Shown here in pieces: positions 61,977 to 64,000 of a DNA stretch of 64,000 nucleotides. The translations under genes and the position numbers were made by a program. Below the pieces are notes generated by a model, which was not told where the DNA came from, did not search any database, and was given only the letters and a program-made list of their open reading frames with translations. Each line of letters starts with the position of its first letter. The stretch's first letter is position 1. This DNA is from Piper betle (taxonomy: Eukaryota > Streptophyta > Magnoliopsida > Piperales > Piperaceae), in assembly GCA_033002965.1 (NCBI GenBank), contig JAURVB010000744.1, positions 186,001-250,000 on the forward strand, given 5' to 3'.

Positions 61977-64000
61977 TTTTTGCAAGACGATGCTGCTGGA
62001 TAGAATACTCAATTATTGTATTTTATTGCATATATACAGCAATGAGTATGAAAATTATTCATTTTTCCAATCTCTATATCGACAAATTATTAATCTCAAC
62101 GATTTGCTAGTTGATAATTGAAAACCATGTTCTTGCCTGCATAGTGATTGACCTATGTCATCCAATCAAGCTAATCGCTACAAACCCAAGTCATCAAAAT
62201 TTGTCTTAAATACTAACCCTAAAATTATTTTAAGGCTTGATTGGGAGGCTAAATGTGTTACTCGAGAAATTCGATGGATCAGCCTGATATAAGTCAAGTC
62301 AGGCACCAACAAATTCAATCAATAAAACAGGCATAAGCAAATGAGAAATAATACTCAAAATGTGAAAAATTTTGTTAACAATGCCATCCACAATACATTG
62401 CCAATGGTCACATTATTCCTTTTAAATAACTTGGTCACATATAACAACTCCATTAAAAGCGATATATACTTCAGAAGGCGACAAGCATAGACAAGTAGTT
62501 TGTAAATCAAAACGAGGGAAAAAATTATAATCAACTATAATTAAGGTCTTACAGCCATTATTTGCTATAACACCTAAACGAGCATTAAGATGTGCATAAA
62601 TAATAATACCCATTAAGCATTGAATTTTCGAAATGTCCATTGAAGATATTTAAGGAGTGCTAAAATGTTATTTGTTGATTGGAAGAAATTAGCAATTGAG
62701 GAGGAAAAAGAAAAGTGTCCTAAAAAATCTTCTTCATGTTTTTTGTGTAACTTCTTATATGTTTTACTAGCTCAAACTTAATCGGGGATCACCTACAAAT
62801 AAGCACACACACAACACAAAACGAATAGATGGGTGGGAAAGAAAATTCAACAGCTTCCAAATGGTAGGCATCCACTCCTTCAAAATTGGCACTTCCTTAT
62901 AACAAACTGGAAGTAGATTAGAACACTACCTATGGAAAAAGTAGTGGTGGCAAATATAGTTATTAGTTGGAGAAAGTACATGTAACAACCTGACCCAAAG
63001 TATAATGTAATTATATAAATCATCTCTTAAAAAATGGTTAACCAAGTTAAAGATCTATAGTTCATTCACACTCAAAGTAATCGGTTGATAAACTCGAGAA
63101 AGCATTCTCGCATAATCAGAGTCTGGCCAAACTGGATTCTCCACGGCGTTGGTGGGATAGTGTACCCTATCCTTAAACATGACACTACGTATTGTCGCAA
63201 GAGTCTCTACCTCAAAACTACAATAAAGAGATGAACCATCCAGCGGCAAAGTGTCCCAAGTGGAGGATTGAACACCAAATTATAATTAGGATCTTACCCT
63301 AGTATGGATTAGATGTTAGACTAAGTTGAGGGATCTCACAATTTTCCCACTTTAGGAAATTTTATCCCTGAAATTCTTACACCTTGCTCGTTGCTTGCCT
63401 TAGCCCACGACTTTTATTGGTCGATGACCAACAACCTAACCAACGTCCTTAGTCCAACCCATCATCTAGCACGGAACCAGGAGGTTCTGATACAGCTTGT
63501 AATGACCCAGCTTAAAGTGCAAAATAGTGGGTCTAAATCATCTTTTCAAAAGTGGTTAGTCAAGTTAAATACTTATAATCTATTCTCACTTATAAATATA
63601 ATCTTACATCAGTAGGTATTAGGTATTGTACTAAGTTAACAGATTTCATAGTTTCGAGAGAGATAGTTGGAGTAGAGGAGTTTGCAGCCCTAACCATTGG
63701 CGCTAACCGCTTAAACGTAGATTGTCAAAATTGTAAACTGGCTAACTGGTTAAAAGTAAATCGACTAACTTCTTGCAGCCCTTAAAACAAATAAAGGCTC
63801 AACCTTGATCAAAGCAATAAAAAACTCTAGCATTTATTAGTAAGGTGGCTGATAATAAGGTCCAATTTTTATTAGTAGCCGATAATTATGACTAATATGC
63901 ATTTTCTAGTCAATACATATTAGGAAATAAGGGTCTTACATGGATTTAATATAGATGTCATCTCAGAAATAACCACAACAAATAAAACCCCTAACCTTTA
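61977..64000. other. Intergenic region with LTR-like repeats
   Basis: No gene recognised. Two related stretches begin at about 62979 (TGTAACAACCTGACCCAAAG) and 63499 (TGTAATGACCCAGCTTAAAG). They share AATCATCT followed by GGTTA and CAAGTTAAA, and later the TTAGACTAAGTTGAGGGATC / TTGTACTAAGTTAACAGATT type of phrase (near 63316 and 63625). These look like fragments of one LTR family. No retroelement protein is visible. Confidence 0.5.

Noticed and set aside
1..64000. Search for tRNA, rRNA, CRISPR arrays or a novel defence-type gene cluster
   Set aside because: No cloverleaf, rRNA core or regularly spaced repeat array was found by eye, and the gene order is ordinary for a plant chromosome.

Overview
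This is a window of nuclear DNA from a flowering plant. The genes carry many spliceosomal introns with GT..AG borders, the intergenic DNA is AT-rich with TA microsatellites, and every recognisable protein belongs to a plant family: FRIGIDA-like, DYW pentatricopeptide, MRS2-11 magnesium channel, GH35 beta-galactosidase, jacalin lectin, REM-type B3 and CTLH/GID8. Intron structure and base composition fit a eudicot. I cannot name the species from the sequence alone.

Layout. 1-5.1 kb is mostly AT-rich intergenic DNA with one small acidic secreted-protein gene (2.8-3.2 kb, -). 5.2-7.9 kb (+) is a FRIGIDA-like gene broken by several one-base shifts. 8.4-14.2 kb (-) is an intact nine-exon cytosolic aldehyde dehydrogenase with two mobile elements in its introns. 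15.6-19.4 kb (-) is a 13-exon plastid MRS2-11/MGT10-type Mg2+ channel. 20.0-21.8 kb (+) is a decayed P-class PPR pseudogene, facing an intact single-exon DYW-class PPR gene (22.4-24.8 kb, -). 25.6-26.3 kb (-) is a relic of an exostosin-family (GT47) glycosyltransferase. 27-31 kb is repeat-rich and includes an inverted repeat of about 0.86 kb. 31.1-31.7 kb (+) encodes organellar ribosomal protein bL27, tail to tail with an organellar Obg GTPase gene (32.2-36.0 kb, -). 37.0-41.1 kb (+) is a GID8-like LisH-CTLH gene and 42.5-43.3 kb (+) a jacalin lectin. 43.3-50.5 kb is gene-poor and repeat-rich, with a complete hAT-type element. 50.6-55.8 kb (+) is a 19-exon GH35 beta-galactosidase, convergent with a REM-type B3 gene (56.4-57.8 kb, -). 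The right end holds a GC-rich block, an unrecognised 355-codon ORF, a broken MAPKKK-like kinase (60.8-62.0 kb, +) and LTR-like repeats.

Functionally several genes point to organelle gene expression (PPR, bL27, Obg, MRS2-11), but they are independent plant loci and I see no operon-like system. The most interesting signals are structural: two hAT-like elements with perfect 8-bp target duplications, a GC-rich foldback element nested in a TA microsatellite with two possible relatives in the window, a large AT-rich palindrome, a DYW domain that lacks its deaminase glutamate, and single-base frameshifts scattered over otherwise well-conserved genes, many of them in homopolymers. The last pattern looks more like consensus error than biology.
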